Assembly: GCF_021209385.1 (NCBI RefSeq)
Contig: NZ_JAJOIL010000022.1
Span: 58,264 to 122,263 of the forward strand
Length of the DNA stretch: 64,000 nt
Origin: Seleniivibrio sp.
Lineage (GTDB): Bacteria; Chrysiogenota; Deferribacteres; Deferribacterales; Geovibrionaceae
Direction of reading: 5' to 3'
The translations under genes and the position numbers were made by a program. Position 1 is the stretch's first letter, and every line of letters starts with the position of its first letter. Under the pieces are notes generated by a model that saw only the letters and a program-made list of their open reading frames with translations, did no database searches and was not told the DNA's origin. Below, piece after piece: positions 48,260 through 57,818 of the stretch.

Positions 48260-49490
48260 TCATTTAAAAAAACTTTCAGCAGTGAAATCCGGCAACGGTA
48301 TAAAATTTCTTTCTCCTGCGGTCTTTCCGGGCAATCACTGCCCCATGAGGATCGCATCTGTGATCGTTGAGGATATTAAGGGGCTTTCATCCCTTCTGGT
48401 TGGTACACCTGAATGTGCCACCCACTCAAGACTTTTCAGCCCATTGCCGGAAGGCAGACACGGCGAACTGCACTGGCTTTATGTTATAGATTCCAACGAA
48501 GTTGTGTTCGGGTGCCGCGAAGGCATTATGGACGCTCTGCGCAAAATGGACAGAGCGGGCGCTGAGGCGATTCTCATAATAGGCACCTGCATACCGGAGC
48601 TTATCGGCGAGGATATGGAGGGGCTGATACACGAGATACAGCCTGAGCTGAAGGCAAGAGTTGCGTTCGTTATGCTCGGTCAGTTCAAGAACGTAAGCTA
48701 TCCGCCAGGTTCATGGAAAACCATGGAGGCTATGGCATCACTGATGGACAGCGCCGGAAGGGACGGCATGAGGGTAAACATTCTGGGCAGGTCGCCAGTT
48801 GAGGAGCATATCCCGAGACCCGCCTTACTGGATCATCTGGAATCGGCAGAGCTGAAACTGAGATATCTTGCGCCGGGAGCATCTCTGGATGATTTCAGAC
48901 AGGCTCCGGATGCTTCGCTGAACATAGTTCTTTCGCCGTTTGCCCAGCCTTTGGCAGTGCGTATGGAGAAGGACTTCGGCACTCCCTTCATAGCTTTGCA
49001 CGATAAATACGACCCAGCGGAGATTGAGAAGGCATATGCAGACATAGCCGATGCGGCTGGATTCAGCTGGAACGGTGAGTTTGATGCGGAAAAGCTCGGG
49101 GCTGAAAACCTGCAGGCGAAAGCTGCTGAAAGGCTCAAAGGGATGAGTTTTGTATTCTCCCAGAGAATAGACATGCCTGTTCCGCTGGCGGGTTATTTCA
49201 CAGGGCTTGGTATGGAGCCTCTGCTTCTGCACCTTGAAGAATATTACCCTGCCGACAGCGTACATGTGAAGAAAATAAAAGATGCCGGACACGACCCGCT
49301 CGTTTGCCGGATAACGCATATAGCCGAAGATGAAAAGCTCATAAGGGAGCTTAAACCGGATGTCTGCTTCGGATATTTTCAGAAAACCGATATACAGTGC
49401 GTTTCGGATATGTATGATTTTTACGGTCAGACCGGATACGGGCGCACCGTAAACATTCTTAAAAGGATTTTTGAAGTTACAGGGGAATAA
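48250..49490 (+). CDS. Nitrogenase component 1-like (NifD/K superfamily) subunit A
   Basis: NHCPMRIA, PECATH, VVFGCREG and IGTCIPELIGED motifs; ATG at 48250 overlapping nifH-like. Confidence 0.85.
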
Positions 49491-49491
49491 A

Positions 49492-50724
49492 ATGGGTCTT
49501 CTCAGGTTTAAACCGATACCGTCCGGCAGAATGGGGACGCTCTGGACGCTTTCAACTATAAAAAACGCCGCACTGGTGGAGTTCGGCTGTATGGGGCATA
49601 TGCTTTACAGCGGCGTGACGCTGAAACACGGAGGAGTAAACGACCTTTGCAGACTTTATTCAACCCACATAGACGAAACGGACATAGCTCTGGGCGGAAC
49701 AGATCGGCTTGAGCATACAGTCGCAGGCGTTATAAAAAACGACAGCCCAAAGGTCATTTTCTTCCTGCCGTCCGCCGTGCCGGAGGTCATCGGAACCGAT
49801 CTGCGCGCGCTTTGTGACGAGCTGCAGCAGGAACATCCCGAGGTTAAGATGATTCCTTTCGGGCAGGGCGGATTTAACGTTTATCAGCATGAAGGCATCA
49901 AAAACGCCCTGCTGACACTTGTTAAAAGTATCCCCGCTGAAACGGAAAGGACACCTGAACCCTCTTTTAACATAATAGGTTCCTGTGCCGACCTGTTCCG
50001 TTTTCAGGCGGATGCACAGGAGACCGTTCGGGTTGTTGAGGGTGCTTTCGGAATGAAGACGTTGTGCGTGCTGACATCCGACACCTGTGTTGAGGATATT
50101 GAACGCATCGGTTCGGCACATATAAACCTCGTGATCAGACGTGAGGGCGAGGCGGCGGCTAAATACCTGCAAAGGAAATACGGAACGCCGTATATTCTCC
50201 ACCGTCCCTACGGGATTGACGGAACTGCCGAATGGCTTGAGAGAATAGGCAGGATGCTTGGAATAAGCCCCGCAAAGGAGTTTATTGAAGCGGAAAAAAG
50301 TATTGCCCGCAAAAGGCTTGAACCGGTCATGCCACATTTCAGACATATGGCGAGGGCGCATCAGGAGGATGTTACGCTCCATCTCGGCGCTCATGCTGAT
50401 GTTGTTGGCGGCATACTGTCTTTCGGATGCCGTGAGCTCGGATTTCATAAAGGCATCTGCTGGTGCGACAACCCCGATATGGGGACTGATGAGCTGCCTT
50501 ATTACTCAGAAGAAAAATGGATTTCCGCCGTTGAGGGACTGAAAGACGGACTTTTCATGTCCAGCGGCGAGATATTGGAATGGTCGGGGAGAAGCCTGTC
50601 AATGCAGATATCATATCCTGACAGGTTATGGCATCTGCACCCGTTTGAGCCGCCATTCATGGGCTTCCGCGGTGCCGTTAATCTGGCGAATCTCTGGATA
50701 AACTGCAATATCGAGCGCTGGTAA
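49492..50724 (+). CDS. Nitrogenase component 1-like (NifD/K superfamily) subunit B
   Basis: VEFGCMGHMLY, IALGGTDRLEHTV, LPSAVPEVIGTDL; immediately follows subunit A. Confidence 0.8.
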   Translation: MGLLRFKPIPSGRMGTLWTLSTIKNAALVEFGCMGHMLYSGVTLKHGGVNDLCRLYSTHIDETDIALGGTDRLEHTVAGVIKNDSPKVIFFLPSAVPEVIGTDLRALCDELQQEHPEVKMIPFGQGGFNVYQHEGIKNALLTLVKSIPAETERTPEPSFNIIGSCADLFRFQADAQETVRVVEGAFGMKTLCVLTSDTCVEDIERIGSAHINLVIRREGEAAAKYLQRKYGTPYILHRPYGIDGTAEWLERIGRMLGISPAKEFIEAEKSIARKRLEPVMPHFRHMARAHQEDVTLHLGAHADVVGGILSFGCRELGFHKGICWCDNPDMGTDELPYYSEEKWISAVEGLKDGLFMSSGEILEWSGRSLSMQISYPDRLWHLHPFEPPFMGFRGAVNLANLWINCNIERW

Positions 50725-50842
50725 AATATCTTTTTTGTTTTCAAAAGACTGTTTTTGCGCCGTTTGAATGTTTTATTTCGGGAAATGATATTTTGCGGCT
50801 GGTGTCTTCTGTATTATTCACGGAAATTATCAGGAGGCAGTT

Positions 50843-52897
50843 ATGAAGAGATTTCTTTTTTCAGTTTTTCTGTTGTCGGGCATAGTCAATGCCTCGGCAC
50901 AGGAAGAGCTGGTTATTGACCAGATAAACGTCACCGCGCAGAAATATGAAGAGAAACAGTATAAAACGCCTTTGAGCATTGATGCGTATGACGAAGCCGA
51001 CATATCATCTAAGGATGTTTCGGAACTTAAGGATTTATCAAATTACTCGGCAAATGTGCACATCAAGTCAGATAACGTCGGCAACTCGGTTGTTATAAGA
51101 GGTGTCGCGCCCTTCACGACAACCCTTGTAAATCCTGTAGGCGTTTATATCGACGGAGTTGCTCTGCCTACGCTGTTTATGCAGCAGCCGGATTTGAGCG
51201 GTGTTCAGAGAATCGAAATCCTTAAAGGACCGCAGGGAACTCTATACGGCAGGAACTCGGAATCAGGTGTTATTAATATCATAACGAAGAAACCGGATAA
51301 CATTGTAAATGGTTATATATCTGCCGAATATTATGTTTACGATACCGGAGACAACCCGTACGGAACAAAATACAGCTTTGACGTCAGCGGTCCAATGGTA
51401 AAAGACAGATTTTTTGTGGGGTTGTCTGCGGTTTTAAACCGTACCGACGGGTATTTTAAAAATATATATAACGGAGATGACAAAGCCGGAGAACTGGACA
51501 GAAAGGATCTGACGTTTAAGCTGAGAGCTCTGCCCTCTGCGAAATCAGAGGTATATTTCAGTTCATATTACTACAATGCTGACGATGCCAAAGGAAAATT
51601 CAGAGTTCTGGACGGCACATATGCAACGCCGCAATATTCGATAAATTACAATGATAAATATACTCAGAGCTACGACGGCTGGGTGAACAGTCTGAGTTAT
51701 TCATACGAGCTGAACGGATACACTATCACATCCACAACGGGTTATACTGATTATTCCAGAGAATTTTCAAAGGATTTTGACGGAACCTCTCAGTCGCAAG
51801 GGCTTTCGGTGCTTGATCTTGAAGATACCGCTTTAAGTGAAGAACTGAAAATCAGCCGTAAAACAAACAGTTATAAATTCATAGGCGGTCTGTATGCCTT
51901 CACACAGGATACAGACACAGTCTTTGAGAAAACTTTTACCAAAGAAAAAAGAACAGCCGATACAGAAAACAAGGGATATGCTGTTTTCGGACAGTTTTCT
52001 CCAAGGATTACAGAAAGTTTTTATGTTGACCTTGGACTGAGGATTGAGCAGTCGTCCATAGATTCAGATATGGATTATGCGAAAGCATCCGCTCTTTATA
52101 AATTTTCGGACAGCCAAACATACACGCAGGTTCTTCCGAAACTCTCACTGAATTTTGAAACTGAAAGCGGTTTGCTGTACGCATCAGTGGCGAAAGGCTA
52201 TCTTGCGGGCGGTGTTAACTATAATCTTGCCACTTCCGACGAATCCCTTTTGTACGGTGCGGAACATACCATCAACTATGAACTCGGATATAAAGCGGTT
52301 CTCGCTTCCGGAAGGCTGGGTGTTAATGCTGCAGTGTTCTACACAGACATGAAAGATAAACAGGTCAGCCAGGTTATTTCCGGCGAGGCAGGAAATGTAA
52401 AGATAAGCAACGCATCGAAAGCGCATGCTTACGGAGCTGAGATTTCAGCCAATTATAAAGCTGCGAAGGGGTTGACGCTGTTCTCTTCAGCCGGATTAAC
52501 AAAATCTTTTGCAGATGACTGGATTGATTCACAGTATAACTCATCCTCTCAGAAGTATACCTATACCGATTATTCCGGTAACAGACTTCCCACTGTTCCT
52601 GAACACACTTTTGACATAGGGTTTGAGTATATACACCCGTCAGGATTTTTTATATCTGGTGATTCTGTTTATACCGGAGGATTTTATTATGATGGTGCGA
52701 ACAATCTGAAAGAAGGGGCTTATGTTCTCTATAACGCAAGAACCGGATATCTTTGGGATCATATTGAGTTGACGCTATGGTGTGAAAACCTGACGGATAC
52801 TTCCTATACGGAATCCCAGTCATTCATGAGAGCGACAACAGTTGCGGAAGACGGAAAACCCAGAACATTCGGAGTTAAAATTGCATACAGATACTGA
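50843..52897 (+). CDS. TonB-dependent receptor (siderophore-type)
   Basis: QINVTAQKYEEKQYKTPLSIDAYDE plug start; VQRIEILKGPQGTLYGRNSESGVINIITKKP; terminal YRY. Confidence 0.92.
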   Translation: MKRFLFSVFLLSGIVNASAQEELVIDQINVTAQKYEEKQYKTPLSIDAYDEADISSKDVSELKDLSNYSANVHIKSDNVGNSVVIRGVAPFTTTLVNPVGVYIDGVALPTLFMQQPDLSGVQRIEILKGPQGTLYGRNSESGVINIITKKPDNIVNGYISAEYYVYDTGDNPYGTKYSFDVSGPMVKDRFFVGLSAVLNRTDGYFKNIYNGDDKAGELDRKDLTFKLRALPSAKSEVYFSSYYYNADDAKGKFRVLDGTYATPQYSINYNDKYTQSYDGWVNSLSYSYELNGYTITSTTGYTDYSREFSKDFDGTSQSQGLSVLDLEDTALSEELKISRKTNSYKFIGGLYAFTQDTDTVFEKTFTKEKRTADTENKGYAVFGQFSPRITESFYVDLGLRIEQSSIDSDMDYAKASALYKFSDSQTYTQVLPKLSLNFETESGLLYASVAKGYLAGGVNYNLATSDESLLYGAEHTINYELGYKAVLASGRLGVNAAVFYTDMKDKQVSQVISGEAGNVKISNASKAHAYGAEISANYKAAKGLTLFSSAGLTKSFADDWIDSQYNSSSQKYTYTDYSGNRLPTVPEHTFDIGFEYIHPSGFFISGDSVYTGGFYYDGANNLKEGAYVLYNARTGYLWDHIELTLWCENLTDTSYTESQSFMRATTVAEDGKPRTFGVKIAYRY

Positions 52898-52898
52898 T

Positions 52899-53870
52899 AT
52901 GAAGGGTTATGTAACCCTTTTAAACGAAATGAACGGATATATACGCTGGCAGCTGATAAGTTCAGCCATTAAACATCATGTGTTTGACCATATTAAAGAA
53001 TGGACGGTTGCTGGTACAGTTGCAGGAAAACTCGGCGGTCGCACCGACAGAACAGAGATATTTTTGGATGCACTCGTAAGCTGCGGCTATCTGGAAAAAT
53101 GCTGCGGAAGATACAGAAACAGCAGTCTGAGTGCAAGGTATCTGGTTTCTGATTCAGAAACGTATCAGGGCAGACTGGTGCTTTCTCTTGCATCCAGAAG
53201 ACTGTACGGGCTTGACGATATAATGTCGCTTATAGCGGCAAAAGATGCCGCAGTTTTTAATCTAGGCAACGAACCGGTGTGGACAGAGGCGTTTGAAAAC
53301 CTTATCCCTTTTCAGAAAATGGTGGGCTTAAATGCTGTGGAAACTGTTGTTTCCCTTGAGGGACTGAACACCGACGGCAGATTTCTTGATCTTGGCGGTG
53401 GTCCCGGATTTATCGGCATATCCATTCTGGATACTTTTCCGTCAATGTCCATGACGCTTTTTGATCTGCCATCTGTTATTGAAATGGCACAGAAAATTCA
53501 CGGAGACAGGATAAGCTATATTTCAGGGAGTTACTCTAAGGATGATATAGGAAGCGGATACGACCTTATCTGGGCGAGCCGCAGTCTGTATTATGCCGAT
53601 GATCTCCATGCTCTGCTTTGCAAAATTGCGGGCGCTCTGAATGCCGGCGGATATTTTATATCGGTTCACGAAGGACTTTACAACGAAAAAACACAGCCGC
53701 AGGAAGTGATTATCAACAGACTGGGTGTGGCTCTTTCCGGTTCTGACGTTTCCATCAAAATTGGAGAAATTGAGGAAGCAGTAGCCGGAAGCGGCTTGAT
53801 TCTTGTCGGAAGCAGAATATCCGGTGATTCCGGCGGGGAAGCTGACGTAATTATAGCGAGGAAACCATGA
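52899..53870 (+). CDS. SAM-dependent methyltransferase (O-methyltransferase family 2 type)
   Basis: N-terminal wHTH-like dimerisation region plus FLDLGGGPGFIGISIL motif I. Confidence 0.8.
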   Translation: MKGYVTLLNEMNGYIRWQLISSAIKHHVFDHIKEWTVAGTVAGKLGGRTDRTEIFLDALVSCGYLEKCCGRYRNSSLSARYLVSDSETYQGRLVLSLASRRLYGLDDIMSLIAAKDAAVFNLGNEPVWTEAFENLIPFQKMVGLNAVETVVSLEGLNTDGRFLDLGGGPGFIGISILDTFPSMSMTLFDLPSVIEMAQKIHGDRISYISGSYSKDDIGSGYDLIWASRSLYYADDLHALLCKIAGALNAGGYFISVHEGLYNEKTQPQEVIINRLGVALSGSDVSIKIGEIEEAVAGSGLILVGSRISGDSGGEADVIIARKP

Positions 53871-54775
53871 AAATAATTTATACGCTTCTTATAATCGCTG
53901 CTGCTGCATACGGTTACTGCGGTGATAAAATTCTGCTTACCGGAACTGCCGTTTACGAAAGCTGTCCGATGATAATGATGCAGAAAGATCCGGAGTTCGT
54001 CAGGGCAGGATATTCGGCTGAATTTACAGGATGGAACTCGCCCGATCAGTACAGAGTTGCAGTATCTCAGGGGAAATCCGTTTATGTGACAGTGAGCATG
54101 CTTGATTACATGCGCCTTTCAGGGAGAGTAAAGGGAGCGTCGCTGTTATTTGCCGTTGAAAACACACCCATGTGGTTTTTGTCATGCGACAAAGATTTTT
54201 CAATGGAAAACATATCCGGAAAAACAATAGCTCTGCCGTTCAGGGGTGATATGCCGGAGATTCTGCTGGATATGCTCCTCGCCGGAAAAGGCGTTGACAG
54301 AAAGAAGGTCAGAGTGGTCTCCGCCGGAGGACCAGTTTCATCCGCACAGCTTGTTATGACAGGCAGGGCGGATGCCGTTCTTCTTCCCGATCCGATGGCA
54401 TCCACAGCAGAGTCCATGTCATTTCAGGACAGCAGGCTCCGGAAACTGGTTAAAAAAATATCAGTTTACGATGAATGGAACAGAGCTTATCAGAAAAACA
54501 TACCTCTGATTTTCAGCGGCATTGCGGGCTTCAGTACGGACAGCGGGCAGAATTCTCTGTTTCGCAGGCTGTATGTTAAATATGACAGAATATGCAGAGA
54601 CAATCCGGACAGATCAGTTGATGCGTTTATGGAGTATTTTCCTGCTCTGGACAGGAAATCAGCCGAAAAAATAATGAAAAACAGCCGGGTTAAAGTTTCC
54701 GGCGGTTCCATTGAAAACGGCGGAATTAATAAATTCATCGGTCTTATGAAGCGGTATGTTGAAACTGAATATTGA
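53867..54775 (+). CDS. ABC transporter substrate-binding protein (NMT1/SsuA-like)
   Basis: Signal peptide; NISGKTIALPFRGDMPEILLDMLLAGKGVDRKKVRVV; GRADAVLLPDPMAS. Confidence 0.75.
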   Translation: MKIIYTLLIIAAAAYGYCGDKILLTGTAVYESCPMIMMQKDPEFVRAGYSAEFTGWNSPDQYRVAVSQGKSVYVTVSMLDYMRLSGRVKGASLLFAVENTPMWFLSCDKDFSMENISGKTIALPFRGDMPEILLDMLLAGKGVDRKKVRVVSAGGPVSSAQLVMTGRADAVLLPDPMASTAESMSFQDSRLRKLVKKISVYDEWNRAYQKNIPLIFSGIAGFSTDSGQNSLFRRLYVKYDRICRDNPDRSVDAFMEYFPALDRKSAEKIMKNSRVKVSGGSIENGGINKFIGLMKRYVETEY

Positions 54776-55502
54776 TGTTTCTGCAAGAATTGCCGGGGTG
54801 CTCCTGCTGTTTCTGGTGTGGAAGTCTGCCTCGGCAGGTATGGGAAGTCTGGTCCTTGCCTCGCCGGAAGATTCGTTTCGTGCCGCATGGAGACTTCTGA
54901 ACAATGCGGATTTTGTTGAAACCCATCTTGCCGTTACGATATTCAGAATATCCGTATCAATTATTTCAGGGGTGGTTGCCGGAGTTATTCTGGGAATTCT
55001 CGGAGGGACTCGCAGACATTTTTTTATTTTCGCTGAGCCTTTCAGGAGAGTGCTTACCAGTATCCCTGGTATAGTTGCAGCCGTGCTGGCAATGCTTTGG
55101 TTCGGACTCGGCAGTCTGATGGTCATAGTTCTGAGTACGGTTTTCATCGTCCCCACCGTATATGCCAACGTTGCGGAAGGGATAAGATTAAGCGATGAAA
55201 AATATATACAGGTGGCAGAAGTTTTTCAGATACCTGTTTTTTACCGCGTAACAGATATATATATTCCTGCTGTATACTCAGCTCTCTGCGCTTCCATACT
55301 CATTGTGACAGGCAACTGCGTGCGACTTGTCATCCTCGCGGAAGTGATGGGAACAGAAAGCGGTATCGGTTTTGTGGTATCGGTTTCAAGGGCAAGGCTG
55401 GATATGCCCGTTCTGTACGGCTGCGTGATCATATGTTTCGGGCTGGTCTGGCTGATGGAGTCTGCATCTAAATATCTGCTAAGGAGATGGGGAAGTGTCT
55501 GA
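54756..55502 (+). CDS. ABC transporter permease (SsuC/TauC-like)
   Basis: BPD_transp_1-like: GILGGTRRHFFIFAEPFRRVLTSIPGIVAAVLAMLWFGLG. Confidence 0.82.
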   Translation: MLKLNIDVSARIAGVLLLFLVWKSASAGMGSLVLASPEDSFRAAWRLLNNADFVETHLAVTIFRISVSIISGVVAGVILGILGGTRRHFFIFAEPFRRVLTSIPGIVAAVLAMLWFGLGSLMVIVLSTVFIVPTVYANVAEGIRLSDEKYIQVAEVFQIPVFYRVTDIYIPAVYSALCASILIVTGNCVRLVILAEVMGTESGIGFVVSVSRARLDMPVLYGCVIICFGLVWLMESASKYLLRRWGSV

Positions 55503-56088
55503 CGATATCTTAAAGCTTGATAATGTCTCTTTCGGTTACGGAGATAACCGTATACTGAACGGGTTCAGCATGAAGCTCGGAAAGGGTGAGTTTCTCGGTA
55601 TTACAGGCAGAAGCGGAAAGGGTAAAACCAGCCTACTCGGCCTATGCGCCGGACTTCTGAAGCCGGATTCCGGTGAGGTTCTGCGCAATTATGCAAGAGC
55701 GTCTTTCGTTTTTCAGAATTACAGACTTCTGCCATGGAAAACTGTTTCGGAGAATATCGTTTTTCCCCTTAAAGGGAGGGTTCCGGACGATGAGTCATTT
55801 GAAAAAGCTGAAAAGTACATGCGGATGTTTGAAATCGGGGATGCGTGTGATTTAAGACCTTCGCAGATATCCGGCGGCATGGCGCAGAGAACAGCACTTG
55901 CGAGAGCATTGATAAACGAACCTGACATTATTTTTATGGACGAGCCTTTCAGTGCTCTGGACTCAGTTCTGAGGGAAAAAGCAGCAAACCTTGTCCGCTC
56001 TTACTGCGAAGAAAACGGATGCTCACTGATGCTTATTTCCCATTTCAGCAGTGATATCGGCATGTGCGGATCAGTTATTTCCGTTTGA
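55495..56088 (+). CDS. ABC transporter ATP-binding protein (SsuB-like)
   Basis: GRSGKGKTS Walker A, ISGGMAQRTALARALINEPDIIFMDEPFSALD. Confidence 0.88.
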   Translation: MSDDILKLDNVSFGYGDNRILNGFSMKLGKGEFLGITGRSGKGKTSLLGLCAGLLKPDSGEVLRNYARASFVFQNYRLLPWKTVSENIVFPLKGRVPDDESFEKAEKYMRMFEIGDACDLRPSQISGGMAQRTALARALINEPDIIFMDEPFSALDSVLREKAANLVRSYCEENGCSLMLISHFSSDIGMCGSVISV

Positions 56089-56964
56089 TCTGCTTCTGAA
56101 ATTTTTAGGAGAGATACCTTTTGCTTTCAGAAAACAGGAATAAAAATGGCTGGATGAACTGAATCCGGTGTTCATAGCTATCTCAGTGATGCTCATATCC
56201 GATTTTGAAAGATAGTTTTCGGCGGTCTTTATTCTTGAATTTCTTATGTAATCGAAAACGCTTGTACCTGTTACGTCCCTGAAAATTCTGTTAAGCTTGG
56301 TGTGACTCACTCCAGCCATGCGTGCCAGTCCGCTCAGAGTGAAGTCGGCTGAGTGGTTTTTCTCTATATAGTCCACTATTTCATAGACCGTGTTCTGTTC
56401 GGTTCCGGTGGTGTTTGCTGAATGTGTCATAAATTCAGAAACCAGAAGATCAACCGCTGCCGATTGCAGATAAGTACAGGCAGTGCCTCCCGAATATTTA
56501 CAGGAGAGCATCCTTCTGCACATAAGCTCCGCTGTTTTTTTGAAGCAGTGAGTTTCCATCCCGTCGGCAAGGGCGGAACCTGTGTCCGAGAGAAGTTCGT
56601 CCATTTTCTCTTCCGAAACTTTTATGATTATGGCTTCCGAAGAAATGTTTTTCTTTAAAATTTTAGAGATTTTTTCGTCACCGGTTTTAAAAGCGTAGGC
56701 GGAACCTTTGGACATGGTTTTTCTGTAAAACCTGTTTTCGGTGAGGATATCAAATAGCCCGTTAAGAACGAATACAAAATTATACACCGATCCGGATTCA
56801 TAATGAAACGAATCAAAAGTTTCATTTGCAGTGATGCTGCTGTGTGTAAAACACATGCCTTTATCAAGATTCATCCTTCTGATGCGCCCGATGGTTTTGT
56901 CATTGTTCGTAACTGTCCACATATTATGCATATCGGAATTGCTTTGCTTTAAGATTGCAGCCAT
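56071..56964 (-). CDS. AraC-family regulator (YbtA/PchR-like position)
   Basis: SGLARMAGVSHTKLNRIFRDVTGTSVFDYIRNSRIKTAENYL...IAMNTGFSSSSHFYSCFLKAKGISPKNFR. Confidence 0.85.
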   Translation of the reverse strand: MAAILKQSNSDMHNMWTVTNNDKTIGRIRRMNLDKGMCFTHSSITANETFDSFHYESGSVYNFVFVLNGLFDILTENRFYRKTMSKGSAYAFKTGDEKISKILKKNISSEAIIIKVSEEKMDELLSDTGSALADGMETHCFKKTAELMCRRMLSCKYSGGTACTYLQSAAVDLLVSEFMTHSANTTGTEQNTVYEIVDYIEKNHSADFTLSGLARMAGVSHTKLNRIFRDVTGTSVFDYIRNSRIKTAENYLSKSDMSITEIAMNTGFSSSSHFYSCFLKAKGISPKNFRSRSNGNN

Positions 56965-56980
56965 TGTAACGTCCACTAAA

Positions 56981-56999
56981 GATAATGATAATCATTATC
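56981..56999. promoter_or_regulatory. Fur box (exact palindromic consensus)
   Basis: GATAATGATAATCATTATC, 19/19. Confidence 0.9.
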
Positions 57000-57155
57000 T
57001 TATTTTCCGTCGGAAAATTCAAGACTAAAAATCCATCCGGCAATCAGACTATTCTTTTGCTTTGCGAAAACTATAATGGAAATAGTGCTGTCTGGGTTAC
57101 TCTGGTTAAAGCTTTCTAGGAAATATACCCCCTGTAGGTATGTTTTTATCAAATC

Positions 57156-57187
57156 GGGCGGAGTCTTTTGGCGGCTCCGCCTTTTTT
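57156..57187 (-). terminator. Hairpin terminator-like element downstream of the small secreted protein gene
   Basis: gggcggagtcttttggcggctccgcctttttt; the T-tract is on the + strand, so strand assignment is uncertain. Confidence 0.4.
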
Positions 57188-57196
57188 CGTTGTAGG

Positions 57197-57472
57197 TTAC
57201 TGGTTGCTGTCTGGTCTTTTAGGTGGCATTCCGCTGGGCATACATGACAGCGTTGAGTTCATCAGTTTGCAAACGCCTGTAAAGTTCTCTCCGCGCATAC
57301 CTTTAAAACTGCATGCGGTTCCTTCGGTGAGATTGGCACACGCCGTAATCGCCTCTTTCGGAGGAGCGGGAGGTGTGGAACCGTCAGGCGGCTGTGGCGG
57401 ATTGTCCGAAGCTATGGCTGAAAATGAGATGCAGAAGAGTGCTAACATGATAGTAATGAGCGATAATTTCAT
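57197..57472 (-). CDS. Small secreted Cys-containing protein
   Basis: Signal peptide MKLSLITIMLALFCISFSAIA; ACANLTEGTACSFKGMRGENFTGVCKLMNSTLSCMP. Confidence 0.65.
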   Translation of the reverse strand: MKLSLITIMLALFCISFSAIASDNPPQPPDGSTPPAPPKEAITACANLTEGTACSFKGMRGENFTGVCKLMNSTLSCMPSGMPPKRPDSNQ

Positions 57473-57683
57473 TTTCTTCTCCTTGAAGATCAGTTGAGAG
57501 ATTATATTCCTTTCGGAGAACAAGTTGACTGTTTTTGTTGTGGCTTAATTATGTAAGTATTTTAGCTTTCAATTAATTCATAATTAGCTGATTTAATTTG
57601 CATAAGAATTTCATAGAATTTTTTTACGGAACAACTGTCAGTATAGACAAATAAACCAGCCTCCTTTTGGTTTATGCAGGGCG

Positions 57684-57718
57684 CATCAGGCAACGGTCAG
57701 CCGGATGCGCTTTTTTTT
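57684..57718 (+). terminator. Hairpin terminator-like element
   Basis: gcgcatcaggcaacggtcagccggatgcgctttttttt. Confidence 0.55.
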
Positions 57719-57818
57719 TACGCTATGGGTTTTCAGGCTATTTATTATCCGCCGTCGGGTAGAATCGCCGCCGGCATAGGTCTAATAATCTCTGTGAACT
57801 AATAAATTCATTACAGGG

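Noticed and set aside
47504-50724. Bona fide nitrogen-fixing nitrogenase (nifHDK)
   Set aside because: Component-1 proteins are too short and divergent, with incomplete P-cluster cysteines; no nifB/E/N or other nif genes in the window; transporter context instead.
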